A stretch of 64,000 nt of DNA, from assembly GCA_017631435.1 (NCBI GenBank), contig JAGBTG010000034.1, forward strand, positions 80,700 through 144,699, written 5' to 3'. The notes beneath the pieces were generated by a model. That model was given only the letters and a program-made list of their open reading frames with translations. It did no database searches and was not told where the DNA came from. This stretch comes from Bacteroidales bacterium (GTDB lineage Bacteria; Bacteroidota; Bacteroidia; Bacteroidales; UBA932). Position 1 is the stretch's first letter. Each line of letters starts with the position of its first letter. This document shows positions 34,293 to 45,065 of the stretch, piece after piece. A program made the position numbers and the translations under genes.

Positions 34293-35684
34293 ATGAACAC
34301 CCCTACCGGGCAGATTATAGAGACTTTACAACAACAGAGGGAATTCTTTGCAAGCGGACAGACACTGGAGATAAGGTTCAGGAAAGAGATGTTGCGCAGG
34401 CTGCTCAACGCCATGGAGTTGTGGGAAGAGCAGCTGGCCAAGGCATTGTGGAAAGACCTGCACAAATCCTATGAAGAGGCATATCTTACAGAACTGAGCA
34501 TCATTAAAGGTGAGATAAAGAGCCATCTGAAAAACCTCAGCAACTGGGCAAAGCCGGAGAAGGTACCCACCCCTGCAAAACTTGCCCCTTCCAAAAGCCG
34601 CATTGTAAAGGAGCCGCTTGGGTGCGCCCTTATAATTGCCCCGTGGAATTACCCCGTGCAACTGCTTCTGGCGCCACTTGTTGGAGCCATTTCGGCAGGA
34701 TGCACTGCCATGCTCAAACCGTCGCCATACACACCGGCAACAAGCAAGGTGCTGGAAGAGATGATCTTACAGACATTCCCCAGCAAGTTTGTATCATTGG
34801 TTCAGGGAGACCGCACGGTAAACACCGCACTGCTGGAACAGCGGTGGGACATGATTTTCTTTACCGGAAGCCCTGCCCTTGGCCGGACTGTAATGAGCGC
34901 AGCTGCCCGCAACCTCACCCCGGTAGTGCTGGAACTGGGAGGCAAGAGCCCATGTATAATAGACAAAACCGCAAACATTGAAATTGCCTCCAGGAGAATT
35001 GCCTGGGGCAAGACACTCAACAGCGGCCAGACATGCATTGCACCGGATTGCCTCATTATCCACAAGGATGTGAAGGAGGCTTTCATTGATGCCTTTGGCA
35101 AGAGGATAAGGGAACTGCACGGAGATGACATCCTGGAAAGTCCCCACTATGTGCACATGGTAAACGAAAAGGCATTCCAAAGGGTATGCAGTTACATTCA
35201 GGAGGGTAAAATTGCCTACGGCGGCCGCAGCAACCACACCACTCTCTGCATTGAACCCACCCTATTGGAAGATATTCCACCCTCTTCTCCCGTTATGGAA
35301 GAGGAGATTTTCGGTCCTGTCTTCCCGATGATTGTTCTGGATGACTCCAATGGCACCCCTTTCAATCATAAAGTTACGGCATACCTTCAGGCAAAGGAAA
35401 AACCTCTGGCCCTATACTGGTTCGGGGAGGAGAAAGATGGATGGGAGGTAATAAGGAATACCTCGTCGGGAGGAGCATGCATAAATGATGTGATCATGCA
35501 CATTGCCAATGAGAGACTCCCTTTTGGGGGAGTGGGAAATTCCGGCATGGGAAGTTACCACAACCGGAGGAGTTTTGAGTGCTTTTCCCACTCGCGTTCT
35601 GTACTGGTTACACCTGCCTGGATTGATCTTCCGTTCAGGTACATGCCGTACAAACTGTTCTCATTAATCAAAAAAATTATTTGA
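34293..35684 (+). CDS. Aldehyde dehydrogenase, class 3-like
   Basis: 463 residues. NAD(P)-dependent oxidation of aldehydes. Nucleotide-binding segment IIAPWNYPVQLLLAPL (~residues 115-130), FFTGSPALGRTVM, catalytic Glu in LELGGKSPCIID (~214), catalytic Cys in SGQTCIAPD (~248), and the late EEIFGPVFPM. The shorter length and C-terminal hydrophobic stretch place it with the ALDH3/YwdH-type enzymes rather than the 490-residue ALDH1/2 group. It starts 36 bases after the phosphatase gene and ends before a bidirectional terminator. Substrate unknown. Confidence 0.92.
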   Translation: MNTPTGQIIETLQQQREFFASGQTLEIRFRKEMLRRLLNAMELWEEQLAKALWKDLHKSYEEAYLTELSIIKGEIKSHLKNLSNWAKPEKVPTPAKLAPSKSRIVKEPLGCALIIAPWNYPVQLLLAPLVGAISAGCTAMLKPSPYTPATSKVLEEMILQTFPSKFVSLVQGDRTVNTALLEQRWDMIFFTGSPALGRTVMSAAARNLTPVVLELGGKSPCIIDKTANIEIASRRIAWGKTLNSGQTCIAPDCLIIHKDVKEAFIDAFGKRIRELHGDDILESPHYVHMVNEKAFQRVCSYIQEGKIAYGGRSNHTTLCIEPTLLEDIPPSSPVMEEEIFGPVFPMIVLDDSNGTPFNHKVTAYLQAKEKPLALYWFGEEKDGWEVIRNTSSGGACINDVIMHIANERLPFGGVGNSGMGSYHNRRSFECFSHSRSVLVTPAWIDLPFRYMPYKLFSLIKKII

Positions 35685-35780
35685 CAGAGAGCTCTCAGGC
35701 TCAAAACAAGTTGGGCCAACAAGCCCACCAACGGGCATACTGAAGCACTTTTATGTGCCCGCACAACCGGATTGCCGCAT

Positions 35781-35814
35781 AAAAAAAAGGGAACTGCCAT
35801 CAGTTCCCTTTTTT
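35781..35814. terminator. Bidirectional terminator
   Basis: GGGAACTG and CAGTTCCC form the stem, with eight A before and six T after, so it can stop both the ALDH unit (plus) and the polyamine transporter operon (minus). The stop codon and last codons of the binding-protein gene lie within it. Confidence 0.85.
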
Positions 35815-37122
35815 CTGGTTCTTCTTTTTCCTCTTTTTGGCGTATCTCTGCCTGCGGTAGTAGTTCTTTGTGTACTTGACAATCACCGCAGCTATAAGCC
35901 CAAGAAATACAAGGCAAATGAGGATATATGTCCATGCAGATGCACTGTCACCTTTAACACGGCTCCACATGCGGAGAAGCTTCTCGGTACCGGCATCGTG
36001 CATCATGCCGCAACGCTCAATGATGCTCTTTTGAGGATACATCACAGGATTCACACAGATGCTGTCTGCCCCCTCGCCAAAGAAGTATGTGACATCAATT
36101 GGAGGGAACTCCTCATCCTGCATGTTCTCAAGCACCTCTTCTCCTCCTACAGCACTTACATACCCGGTCATGTCCATATTGCGCAGCGCATTCTCCGGCA
36201 TGCACATGAAGTTGATGAAGTAACGTGCAGCCTCGATGTTCTTTGCATATTTGGGGATTACCCAACCGTCAAACCATACGGCACTTCCGGTTTCCGGGAT
36301 AGCATATTTGAGTTCAACGCCAATCTCTGCAGCTTCATCAATTGCCCATTGTGCGTCACCGCTCCAGGAAAGGTTGAGCCATGCAAGTTCCTTTGTCATC
36401 TGCTCCTTGCCAAAATCTGCCTCCCAACCGGCAACTGATTCCTTGAAGGTATTGATGTAATCCTTCACCTGAGCAATAGACTCATCAGAGACATCAAAGG
36501 CCAATGTATTTACATCTTTTTCGCCCCTGTCCAATGCATCCTTGTTGATGGCAATAAGCAATGCTGTATATACATCCCTGTAGGCATCTTTCATAAGGAG
36601 TTTGCCCTTGTAGGCAGGGTTTCTCAACACTTCCCAACTCATCACTTCATTGTCGGGAATATATTTGGGATTGTAGATGAGGCCTACTGTTCCCCACATG
36701 TATCCTACGCTGTATTCGTTTGCATTCTTGCCGTTGCCGTCAATCTGGTTGAACTTGTCAACTATGTAAGGTGAAATGTTTCCAAGATAGTTGGGGGTTG
36801 AACCGAAATCCCTGCTGATAGGCAAAAGGAGGTCGTTCTTGAGCATCCTCTCAATGATGTAATCAGAAGGGCACACAACATCATAATCCTCGTGACCCAG
36901 CTCTACTTTGGAGAGCATGGTCTCGTTGATGTCAAATGTCTGGTAGATTATCTTTACCTCCTCTCCGGTCTGCTCCTTATACCATTGTTCAAACTCTACA
37001 AGGAGCTCCTCATCTATATAGTCTGCCCAGTTGTATACCTTAAGGATATTGTCCCTGTCGCTGGAGCAACCTGCCAGCGCCAGTACCAATGCCACAACAA
37101 CAAAATATATAAATCTCTTCAT
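35800..37122 (-). CDS. potD: Polyamine-binding lipoprotein, PotD-like, with C-terminal membrane helix
   Basis: 440 residues from ATG 37122. Lipoprotein signal ending ALAGCSS, then the PotD fold beginning ILKVYNWADYIDEELLVEFEQWYKEQTGEEV, with VVCPSDYIIERML and YSVGYMWGTVGLIYN. It delivers spermidine or putrescine to PotBC. Unlike normal PotD (about 350 residues), it has a C-terminal membrane helix (WTYILICLVFLGLIAAVIV, about residues 395-415) followed by a very basic tail rich in KRKKK, partly encoded by the terminator. It is the last gene of the potABCD operon. Confidence 0.85.
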   Translation of the reverse strand: MKRFIYFVVVALVLALAGCSSDRDNILKVYNWADYIDEELLVEFEQWYKEQTGEEVKIIYQTFDINETMLSKVELGHEDYDVVCPSDYIIERMLKNDLLLPISRDFGSTPNYLGNISPYIVDKFNQIDGNGKNANEYSVGYMWGTVGLIYNPKYIPDNEVMSWEVLRNPAYKGKLLMKDAYRDVYTALLIAINKDALDRGEKDVNTLAFDVSDESIAQVKDYINTFKESVAGWEADFGKEQMTKELAWLNLSWSGDAQWAIDEAAEIGVELKYAIPETGSAVWFDGWVIPKYAKNIEAARYFINFMCMPENALRNMDMTGYVSAVGGEEVLENMQDEEFPPIDVTYFFGEGADSICVNPVMYPQKSIIERCGMMHDAGTEKLLRMWSRVKGDSASAWTYILICLVFLGLIAAVIVKYTKNYYRRQRYAKKRKKKNQKKGN

Positions 37123-37138
37123 TTTCCTGCACAAGATA

Positions 37139-37942
37139 TTAACGGGCATTGTTCTTTGCATTGCGCATTGCCCTGATGTTAATGACAATAAGGAGTACGA
37201 GCACACCCACAAACATAAGGGTAATCAGAGGCCTGAGCTCGGGGGTAAGACCACCTTTGCGGGCATCTGTGTAAATGTATGTGGAGAGGGTGTCCAACCC
37301 TACTGTTCCTCTGGTAAAGAAGGTGATTGCAAAATCATCCAAAGACATGGTGAATGCCAATATGAATCCCGATATCATTCCAGGCTTGAGCAACGGCATA
37401 AGCACCTTGCGGAGAGCCTGATAAGGGGTGGCACCCAAATCAAGGGCAGCCTCGTATATATTTGGATTCATCTGGGTCAGTTTAGGAAGCACATTCAGCA
37501 CCACATATGGGGTACATAGGGTGATGTGTGCAAGTATAACGGTAGCATATCCCTGGCTGATGTGTAGGAAGACAAACAGCAGGAATAGGGAGACACCGGT
37601 AATGATGTCGGGATTAAGGATAGGAATATTGTTGAGGAAGTTGATTGCCTGCTTCCCTTTTCCCCTCATGTTGTGGATTCCTATGGCCGCCACTGTACCC
37701 AATATTGTTGCCACTGTTGCAGCTACAAGGGCTATGAGTATGGTATTCTCAATTGCAGAAACCAGGGCTCCGCTCCCCTGCATGTCGCCTGTAAAGAGGT
37801 TGGTATACAGTTTTGTCGAGAAGCCTGTCCAGTTTCCCAAAACCTTGCTCTCTGTGAACGAGAAGATTGCTATAAACACTATTGGAGCATAGAGCACCAC
37901 AAGCAGCAACCATATGTAACATTGTGCAAAAAATCTCTTCAT
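37139..37942 (-). CDS. potC: Polyamine ABC transporter permease, PotC-like
   Basis: 267 residues with six membrane helices and the permease EAA-type loop EAALDLGATPYQALRKVLMPLLKPG (about residues 165-190) that docks on the ATPase. The start YIWLLLVVLYAPIVFIAIFSF and the MSLDDFAITFFTRG element are typical of PotC. Two bases separate it from potB and 16 from potD. Confidence 0.92.
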   Translation of the reverse strand: MKRFFAQCYIWLLLVVLYAPIVFIAIFSFTESKVLGNWTGFSTKLYTNLFTGDMQGSGALVSAIENTILIALVAATVATILGTVAAIGIHNMRGKGKQAINFLNNIPILNPDIITGVSLFLLFVFLHISQGYATVILAHITLCTPYVVLNVLPKLTQMNPNIYEAALDLGATPYQALRKVLMPLLKPGMISGFILAFTMSLDDFAITFFTRGTVGLDTLSTYIYTDARKGGLTPELRPLITLMFVGVLVLLIVINIRAMRNAKNNAR

Positions 37943-37944
37943 AG

Positions 37945-38718
37945 CTATACAACCCCGTTAACCTCTTTCTTATTGTCCTGCAATAAGGATGTTATACCAA
38001 TGATTATGAGCATTACCAATGAAAGGGCCGCTCCGTAATTCCACATTGATGAATTGATGTTCTCCTGAATGATTGTTCCAAACAGCTTTATCTTGTTGTT
38101 GGTAAGGAACTCGGATATTGCAAAGGTGCTTACCGTAGGCATGAACACCATCATCACTCCACTTATGATACCCGGCATTGAAAGGGGTACCTGAACTTTC
38201 CAGAACACCTGCCAAGGGGTTGCTCCCAAGTCTGAAGCCGCCTCTACATATGACTTGTCCATCTTGCTGAGAATGTTATAGATAGGATATATCATAAATG
38301 GCAGATAGTCATACACCATACCCACAATGAGGGTCCCTTTTCCAAGCTGTATGCCCAACATGTGGAACAACTCGGCCGTTGCAAGTGTACGCATAAGTGC
38401 ATTAATCCACATTGGCAATATGAACAGCACTACGGTAACCGCACTTCTGTTGAGCTTCTTGTTTGCCAGAATCCAGGCTGCAGGATAACCCAGCAGAATG
38501 CAGATGAGGGTATTCTCAATTGCCACCTCCAAGGAGAGGGCAAAAGTTCCTATGGCATCCGCATCAGTTACAAACTTTGCAAAGTTTCCCAATGAAAAGT
38601 TTCCCGACGAATCCTGGAAAGCATAAAGTATTATGATAATAAGAGGGAGCGCTACAAAAAGCACCAGAAAAATTACATAAGGCAACGCCCAAGTACTCCT
38701 CTTACTGAATCTACTCAT
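37945..38718 (-). CDS. potB: Polyamine ABC transporter permease, PotB-like
   Basis: 257 residues with six membrane helices and the coupling loop [25 protein letters not shown] (about residues 165-190). [17 protein letters not shown] matches the PotB element. It forms the membrane pore with PotC. It overlaps potA by 8 bases. Confidence 0.92.
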   Translation of the reverse strand: MSRFSKRSTWALPYVIFLVLFVALPLIIIILYAFQDSSGNFSLGNFAKFVTDADAIGTFALSLEVAIENTLICILLGYPAAWILANKKLNRSAVTVVLFILPMWINALMRTLATAELFHMLGIQLGKGTLIVGMVYDYLPFMIYPIYNILSKMDKSYVEAASDLGATPWQVFWKVQVPLSMPGIISGVMMVFMPTVSTFAISEFLTNNKIKLFGTIIQENINSSMWNYGAALSLVMLIIIGITSLLQDNKKEVNGVV

Positions 38719-40099
38719 TGTTCTTTACAATTTTAATGTCCGCAGGGGCAATGTTAATACCTACAAGGTCTCCCTTGTCCCAAATATCGGTAGTGTCCAC
38801 CCAGATGTGGTATCCCTCATCTGTAAGAATTGTAAGATGGTAATGGTCTCCTTTATAGATGATGAAATGGACATCGCCCTCAAGGGTTCCGTCCTCAATA
38901 TGGTCTATAAGGTCAACTTTGGAGAAATCCACCTGTACGGTAACCTTCTCACCAGCCTTGGCATCGGCCTGTGGCAAGCACTCAAAGGTCTCGTCCATGA
39001 ACTTAACGTGGGTTTCATCAACCATTTCACCCTCAAAGGTATTGCAGGTCCTCTCCTTGTGCATTACCTGAATGTCGGCAGGCCTTATGATCAAGCCAAC
39101 CTCCTGCTCCGGAGCAAAGGCATTATAATCCTGAATCATAAGCTCGTACCCCTTGTCTGTATCAACAAACATCTCATAGTGGACTCCCTTGAAGGTACAC
39201 GATTTCACCTTTGCTGTAAACTGTGCACTCTCAAGATTCCTTACAATGTAGATATCCTCAGGCCTAACAACCACATCAACAGGGGCATTCTCGCCAAATC
39301 CCTCATCTATACACTCAAACTCATGTCCAACAAACTCAACAAGCTTGTCCTTTACCATAGTTCCGTTGAGGATATTTGATTCACCAATGAAATCTGCCAC
39401 AAATGAGTTCTGCGGCTCATTGTAAATGTCTGTAGGGGTACCAATCTGCTGGATCTTACCCTCGTTCATAACAATGATGGTATCTGAAAGGGTAAGGGCC
39501 TCCTCCTGATCGTGGGTAACATATATGAAAGTAATGCCCAGTTTCTTGTGCATCTCCTTCAGCTCAATCTGCATATCCTTGCGCATCTTAAGGTCGAGCG
39601 CAGCAAGAGGCTCATCCAAAAGGAGCACCTTAGGCTGGTTTGCAATTGCCCTTGCAATGGCAACACGCTGCTGCTGTCCTCCCGACAAAGACTCAACATC
39701 CCTGTCCTCATAATCATTCATGCTCACCATCTTCAGCACCTTGCGCACAATCTTGTCTATCTCGTTGCCAGGCACCTTCTGCAGTTTGAGTCCGAACGCA
39801 ATGTTCTCATAAACATCCAAATGAGGGAAAAGGGCATAACGCTGGAACACCGTATTCACCGGACGCAAATGCGGCGGAACATGGGTATAGTCGTTCCCAT
39901 TGATCCTTATCTCACCGCTGTCTGCCTCACCAAAGCCCGCAAGAAGACGGAGCAGAGTTGTCTTTCCGCATCCCGACGGTCCAAGAATTGTTACAAACTC
40001 TCCCTTTTTAACCTTAATGCTCACATCATTAAGGATTACCTTGTCTCCAAAACTCTTGGAAATATTATTGAGTTCAATAATGTAGTCTTTGTTTTCCAT
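38711..40099 (-). CDS. potA: Polyamine ABC transporter ATPase, PotA-like, extended
   Basis: 462 residues from ATG 40099 (a start two codons earlier is possible). Walker A GPSGCGKT (~40), signature [15 protein letters not shown] (~140), Walker [17 protein letters not shown] (~160) and the H-loop VTHDQEEA are intact. PotA is usually about 380 residues; here the C-terminal regulatory part is longer, with TOBE-like strands around 290-350 and again at 400-460 ([19 protein letters not shown]...). It is the first gene of the operon and energises uptake of spermidine or putrescine. Confidence 0.92.
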   Translation of the reverse strand: MENKDYIIELNNISKSFGDKVILNDVSIKVKKGEFVTILGPSGCGKTTLLRLLAGFGEADSGEIRINGNDYTHVPPHLRPVNTVFQRYALFPHLDVYENIAFGLKLQKVPGNEIDKIVRKVLKMVSMNDYEDRDVESLSGGQQQRVAIARAIANQPKVLLLDEPLAALDLKMRKDMQIELKEMHKKLGITFIYVTHDQEEALTLSDTIIVMNEGKIQQIGTPTDIYNEPQNSFVADFIGESNILNGTMVKDKLVEFVGHEFECIDEGFGENAPVDVVVRPEDIYIVRNLESAQFTAKVKSCTFKGVHYEMFVDTDKGYELMIQDYNAFAPEQEVGLIIRPADIQVMHKERTCNTFEGEMVDETHVKFMDETFECLPQADAKAGEKVTVQVDFSKVDLIDHIEDGTLEGDVHFIIYKGDHYHLTILTDEGYHIWVDTTDIWDKGDLVGINIAPADIKIVKNNE

Positions 40100-40119
40100 T
40101 CTCATCTAGTAAATGCGAC

Positions 40120-40127
40120 CAAAAATA
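40120..40127 (-). promoter_or_regulatory. -7 element of the potABCD operon
   Basis: TATTTTTG on the minus strand fits TAnnTTTG. The predicted start of transcription is about 14 bases before ATG 40099, leaving a very short leader. Confidence 0.45.
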
Positions 40128-40230
40128 AGTATTTTTTTCCATTAAAAGCCCATTTTGCATCTTTTTTTCTAAAACTTGGGGAAAACCGCTTTACAGTGCT
40201 CTCCTGTCAATATTTTTTTTAATTTAAATT

Positions 40231-40261
40231 TTTGTCTGTTGGAATATTTTGGGTAACTTGC
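40231..40261 (+). promoter_or_regulatory. Possible promoter of the SusC/SusD operon
   Basis: TTTG in TTTTTGTCTG (~40231) and TAACTTGC (~40253) resemble the Bacteroides -33/-7 with a normal spacing. It lies about 75 bases before the susC start. No regulator gene is adjacent. Confidence 0.35.
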
Positions 40262-40330
40262 ACGCTTTCCACCACACGGAAAACAATGTAAAAAAATAAG
40301 AATCTAATAACCTTTAACTTTTATGCTATT

Positions 40331-43300
40331 ATGAGTGACTATGTTAAGAGCATGAGGAACCTTATCCTTGTGTTTCTGCTTGGTATGATCTCAGTATCAT
40401 TACAGGCGCAGCAAAGCAGTCAGGCCAAGAACATAACTGTTACCGGTACAGTTGTTGACATCAACGACGAACCGCTTATAGGAGCAACAGTTATGGTGTT
40501 GAATACAAAAATTGCAACATCAACAGGCGTTGACGGCGAATTCACCATCACATTCCCCGAGAAGGAGAAAACAGTGCTTTCTTTCTCGCTATTGGGAATG
40601 AAAACAAAAGAAATTCCCCACAAAAAGGGACAGAAAAAGTACAACGTGGTTCTTGAGGAGGACCAGTTCACATTGGACAATGTTGTTGTAACCGGTTACG
40701 CAAACATCCGTAAGGAGAGTTTTACCGGTACATCCACTACAGTAGGAAGAGCCGAGATCCTTAACGTGGCACCAACCAACGTGCTTAAGGCGTTGAGCTC
40801 ATTCGACCCTTCTATCAAGATGATCACCAACAACGCAATGGGTTCAGACCCAAACAGCATGTCGGAATACTACGTTCGCGGACGTTCAGGTGTTTCTGAG
40901 GTAAAAGAGCTTGATGTTGCCCTAAGTGACGATGTATCAGAGTTTGCCCTTAAGAACAATCCAAGTGCCCCTATCTTTATTCTCGACGGATTTGAGGTAG
41001 ACCAGGCAACCATCTACGACCTTGATGTAAACCGTATCCAGAGCATCACCATCCTTAAAGATGCGGCTGCAACTGCAGTTTACGGTTCAAGAGCGGCAAA
41101 CGGTATCTTTGTTGTTGAGACAATTGCACCAAAAGAGGGACAAATCTATCTTTCATACACAAATACATCTTCTGTAAGCACACCTGACCTTTCTAGCTAC
41201 TCTTTGATGAACGCAAAGGAGGCTTTGGAGGCTGAGTGGTATGCAGGTTTGTTTGAGAGTGCATCGGACGACAAGAACACCGGTGGTCTTATCAACTATG
41301 ACGAGCTTTACAACAACGTTAGAAGAGGAGTAAATACAGACTGGATTGCAAAACCTGTAAGAACTGCGGTGAGCCACAAGCACACACTTAACCTTGGTGG
41401 CGGCAGCGAGACATTGCGTTGGGCTGCAGACTTGAACTACCAGAACAAATCCGGTGTAATGAAAGGTTCAAAGAGAAACAACTATGGTGGAGCAATGACA
41501 TTGGACTACCGTTACAAGACCCTTCAGATCAAGAACAAGGTAACATTCAATGCCATGGAGTCTGAGGAGTCGCCTTACGGAAGCTTCAGCGAGTATGCAA
41601 AAATGAAACCTTACCTCGATCCTGTAAACCCTGAGACCAACCAGTGGTACAAAGTGTTCATGATCTACAGGAACATCCGTTCATCTGTAAGTGAGCCTGT
41701 ATATGTAGAGAACCCTCTTTACGAGGCAAGTCTCGGCAGCTTCAACAAATCAACTTACAAGGAGTTCATTGAGAACTTGAGCGTGAACTGGGACATCACC
41801 AAACATTTGCGTGCAAAGGCTACAATGAGCATGGCCTACAAGATTCAGGAGAGTGAGGTTTATGCAGACCCTATGTCGGGAAAATTTGTAGACTACGCAA
41901 TTACCGAGAAAGGTTCTTTCAAGGAGGGTGACCTAAGATCAAGCAGATGGACCATCAACGGTTTGGTTTCTTATAACCGTTCAATCAATGACCACCATAT
42001 CAATGCCACTTGGGGTATTGAGGGTTCCGAGAACATCTCTTCATCAAAATACTCAACCTACATAGGCTTTGTTGAGGGAGCAAAACCTTCTGCAAACAAT
42101 GCATTGAAACTTAAGGATGAGCCTGTTTACAGCGATGCCAACTCAAGAAGATTCGGTACTTACCTTCAGGGCAACTACTCTTACAAGGATATCTACCTGT
42201 TTGATATTGCAGGCCGTTACGAGGGTTCATCTTCATTTGGCGCAAAAGAGAAAATGGGTGTGTTCTGGTCTGCCGGTGCTGGTTTGAACGTACACAACTA
42301 CGAGTTCATGAAAGACCTTACATGGTTTGACAGATTCAAGATCAAGGCTACATACGGTGTAACCGGTAAAGCCAACTTCAGCCCTTACCAGGCACGCACA
42401 ACATATGACATCCTATATGACAACCCTTACATCGACCAGTGGGGTATGGTTCTTAAGGCTCTAGGAAATGAGAACCTTCTTTGGGAGAGAGTGAAGAAGT
42501 TTGATTTGGGTCTTGAGCTTGGATTCCTTAAGAACGCAATTACCGTACAGTTCGACTACTACCACGATTTGAGTACAGATCAGGTTGAGGACATGTCGCT
42601 TCCAAGTTCATCCGGTTTCACCAGCTACAAGAACAACGTAGGTAAGGTTCTTAACAAAGGTGTAGACCTCAAACTTAACGTAAGGGCCTTCTCAAACAGG
42701 GACTGGGATGTATATGCATTTGCAAACATCAACCACAACACCAACACCATTGAGGAGATTGGTGAGGCACTTCAGAACTACAACAACAGAATTGACGAGT
42801 TCTTCAACGGTGCAGGTTCAAGCGCAACCGACAGCAAATACAGCCAGCCATTCACCAAATATGAGGTTGGCAACTCGCTTTCTGCAATTTACGGTATGAA
42901 ATCATTGGGTATCGACCCTGCTACCGGTAAGGAGATGTATGTTAAACGTGACGGTACCGTTACCTACACATGGTCTTCTGCAGAGCAGCAGTGCCTTGGT
43001 GACTACGACCCTGATTTCTCAGGTACAGTAGGTATCAACGTAAAATGGAAAAACTGGACCCTATACAGCACAATGAACTTCAAATATGGCGGACAGGCCT
43101 ACAACTCTACCCTTGTATCAATTGAGAACGTGAACCTTGAGAAATACAGCGGAGACAAGAGAGTCCTTACCGACAGATGGAAAGAGGTTGGTGACGTATC
43201 AGCTTTGAAGAGCCTTAAAGACCGTACATACACTACAAAACCTACTTCAAGGTTTGTACAGGATGACAACGAGTTGAGACTTGGTTCTGTATCATTGGGA

Positions 43301-43462
43301 TACACATTCAACAGACAGCAGCTTCGCAAGATTGGAATCTCTGCATTGAGACTTCAATTGAGCACAGAGGATCTGTTCACTCTATCTTCAATCAAACAGG
43401 AGAGAGGTACAGCATATCCGTTTGCAAGAACATACAACTTCAGTTTGAACTTCACACTATAG
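40331..43462 (+). CDS. SusC-like TonB-dependent outer-membrane transporter
   Basis: 1043 residues; the start could also be the ATG 40352 (MRNLILVFLLG). Signal peptide to about residue 26, a carboxypeptidase-regulatory-like domain (VTGTVVDINDEPLIGATVMV, ~35-110), a TonB plug with the SusC hallmark ILDGFEVD...IQSITILKDAAATAVYGSRAANGIFVV (~218-262), then a long beta barrel ending YNFSLNFTL. It imports an oligomer together with the SusD partner 14 bases downstream. The DNA is richer in AT-type third positions than the neighbouring plus-strand genes and strikingly poor in the GTCGGGA heptamer (one copy). Confidence 0.95.
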   Translation: MSDYVKSMRNLILVFLLGMISVSLQAQQSSQAKNITVTGTVVDINDEPLIGATVMVLNTKIATSTGVDGEFTITFPEKEKTVLSFSLLGMKTKEIPHKKGQKKYNVVLEEDQFTLDNVVVTGYANIRKESFTGTSTTVGRAEILNVAPTNVLKALSSFDPSIKMITNNAMGSDPNSMSEYYVRGRSGVSEVKELDVALSDDVSEFALKNNPSAPIFILDGFEVDQATIYDLDVNRIQSITILKDAAATAVYGSRAANGIFVVETIAPKEGQIYLSYTNTSSVSTPDLSSYSLMNAKEALEAEWYAGLFESASDDKNTGGLINYDELYNNVRRGVNTDWIAKPVRTAVSHKHTLNLGGGSETLRWAADLNYQNKSGVMKGSKRNNYGGAMTLDYRYKTLQIKNKVTFNAMESEESPYGSFSEYAKMKPYLDPVNPETNQWYKVFMIYRNIRSSVSEPVYVENPLYEASLGSFNKSTYKEFIENLSVNWDITKHLRAKATMSMAYKIQESEVYADPMSGKFVDYAITEKGSFKEGDLRSSRWTINGLVSYNRSINDHHINATWGIEGSENISSSKYSTYIGFVEGAKPSANNALKLKDEPVYSDANSRRFGTYLQGNYSYKDIYLFDIAGRYEGSSSFGAKEKMGVFWSAGAGLNVHNYEFMKDLTWFDRFKIKATYGVTGKANFSPYQARTTYDILYDNPYIDQWGMVLKALGNENLLWERVKKFDLGLELGFLKNAITVQFDYYHDLSTDQVEDMSLPSSSGFTSYKNNVGKVLNKGVDLKLNVRAFSNRDWDVYAFANINHNTNTIEEIGEALQNYNNRIDEFFNGAGSSATDSKYSQPFTKYEVGNSLSAIYGMKSLGIDPATGKEMYVKRDGTVTYTWSSAEQQCLGDYDPDFSGTVGINVKWKNWTLYSTMNFKYGGQAYNSTLVSIENVNLEKYSGDKRVLTDRWKEVGDVSALKSLKDRTYTTKPTSRFVQDDNELRLGSVSLGYTFNRQQLRKIGISALRLQLSTEDLFTLSSIKQERGTAYPFARTYNFSLNFTL

Positions 43463-43476
43463 GAGAGTAGACGATT

Positions 43477-45054
43477 ATGAAAAATATTAAATTGACATAT
43501 TTGATGGCAATCTTCTGCTTTGCAGCAGTAATGCTGAGCTCTTGCAACGAGTGGCTTGACATTACCTCAGACCAGGAGGTGCTTGAGGAGGACGCTTTTG
43601 CATCTACAAAAGGATACAGGAGTGCCCTTACCGGAATCTACAAGACTGTTGCTTCCGAGAGCCTTTACGGCCAGGAGCTCACTTGGGGATTGAAATCTTC
43701 GCTTGCATGGAACTACGCTGTAGGTACTGCAATTCCTAAATACCGTTCACCGCTTCAGGCACTTCAGAACGGAGATACAGAGTACTACTCAAACGGTACT
43801 ATCAAAAACATTACCGAGAACATCTGGAAAAAGGCATACTTTGCAATTGCAAACTGCAATAACCTTCTTCAGGAGATTGAGGGATGTACAGAGCAATTTG
43901 AGTACGATTGGGAGAAAAACATGATTATGGCAGAGGCAAGAGGTCTTAGAGCACTTCTTCATTTTGAGCTTCTTCAGCTCTTCACCCCTGCTCCTGTTAC
44001 TGGATATACAGGAATGGCTATCCCTTACGTAACCAAATACCCGGATCTTGCTCCTGCAAGAATGTCCATTGATGATGTACTTGCAAACATCATTGCAGAT
44101 TTGGAGTATGCTCAGAAAACCCTTGCTCCAATTGACATTGACGAGCTTAGAAACAAAAGTAGCTTTGTTGCCGGTACTACCCGCATGGACAACATGGACT
44201 ATGTATTGTTCCAGGGCGTAGGTAATATCCATTCAGATGGAGGAAAGAGGGACAACGCTTACGGTGACGGTTTCTTTGCTTTCAGAGGCTACAGATTCAA
44301 CTACTGGAGTGCAACAGGCCTTCTTGCAAAAGTACACTCTTATATGAGAAACTTCCAGCAGGCTGAGACCTATGCCGACCAGATCATTGAGTGGGTATGC
44401 GACTACCAGTTCTGGATCCACGGCGACAAGAGCTCAGACAACTACGCTGTAGATACCAAAAACGGTGCCAACAGAGTAGACGGCAAGAGACGTCCTGAGC
44501 CTATCCTTGCTTTCTGGAATGACAAAGTATGTGAGGACTATGCTACTGAGGCAGGTACCACTTACAATGTAATGGTAGACCTTCAGTACCTGTTTGAGGG
44601 TGATGAGACAACCGACTACAGATACACTACCCTATTCGACCAGGACAACAAGAAATACCGCGTATGGGACGGACAGGATGCATCCTTCACCATCAACTCA
44701 AACGTACAGAAATACAGCAACCCTCTTATTCCTGTACTTGAGCTTCCTGAGATTTACTACATCAAGGCTGAGTGCCAGGCAAAAGCAGGAAAGATTACCG
44801 AGGCTGCTGCAACCCTTAAACGCATAAGGGATGCAAGGGACTGTACTGCCCCTGTAACAGTAACCGATTTCAACTCGTTTATGGAGAAACTTGTGAACGA
44901 GGCAGAGAGGGACTTCCTTACAAGAGGTACAACATTCGGTTTCCTTAAGAAATTGGACTGGAAGAAAATGTACAACGGAACACCAGTATACCAGACTGTT
45001 CCTGACGCATGGTATGTAATCCCAATTCCAGATTCAGAGGCTGTATACTATTAA
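43477..45054 (+). CDS. SusD-like substrate-binding lipoprotein
   Basis: 525 residues. Lipoprotein signal ending MLSSCNEWLDI, an N-terminal SusD segment (DQEVLEEDAFASTKGYRSALTGIYKTVA), the SusD/RagB helical core, and the C-terminal AAATLKRIRDARDCTAPV...AERDFLTRGTTFGFLKKLDWKKM element. It sits on the cell surface as a lid for the SusC channel. The ligand is not evident. It is directly downstream of susC. Confidence 0.95.
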   Translation: MKNIKLTYLMAIFCFAAVMLSSCNEWLDITSDQEVLEEDAFASTKGYRSALTGIYKTVASESLYGQELTWGLKSSLAWNYAVGTAIPKYRSPLQALQNGDTEYYSNGTIKNITENIWKKAYFAIANCNNLLQEIEGCTEQFEYDWEKNMIMAEARGLRALLHFELLQLFTPAPVTGYTGMAIPYVTKYPDLAPARMSIDDVLANIIADLEYAQKTLAPIDIDELRNKSSFVAGTTRMDNMDYVLFQGVGNIHSDGGKRDNAYGDGFFAFRGYRFNYWSATGLLAKVHSYMRNFQQAETYADQIIEWVCDYQFWIHGDKSSDNYAVDTKNGANRVDGKRRPEPILAFWNDKVCEDYATEAGTTYNVMVDLQYLFEGDETTDYRYTTLFDQDNKKYRVWDGQDASFTINSNVQKYSNPLIPVLELPEIYYIKAECQAKAGKITEAAATLKRIRDARDCTAPVTVTDFNSFMEKLVNEAERDFLTRGTTFGFLKKLDWKKMYNGTPVYQTVPDAWYVIPIPDSEAVYY

Positions 45055-45065
45055 TAGAACTCAAC

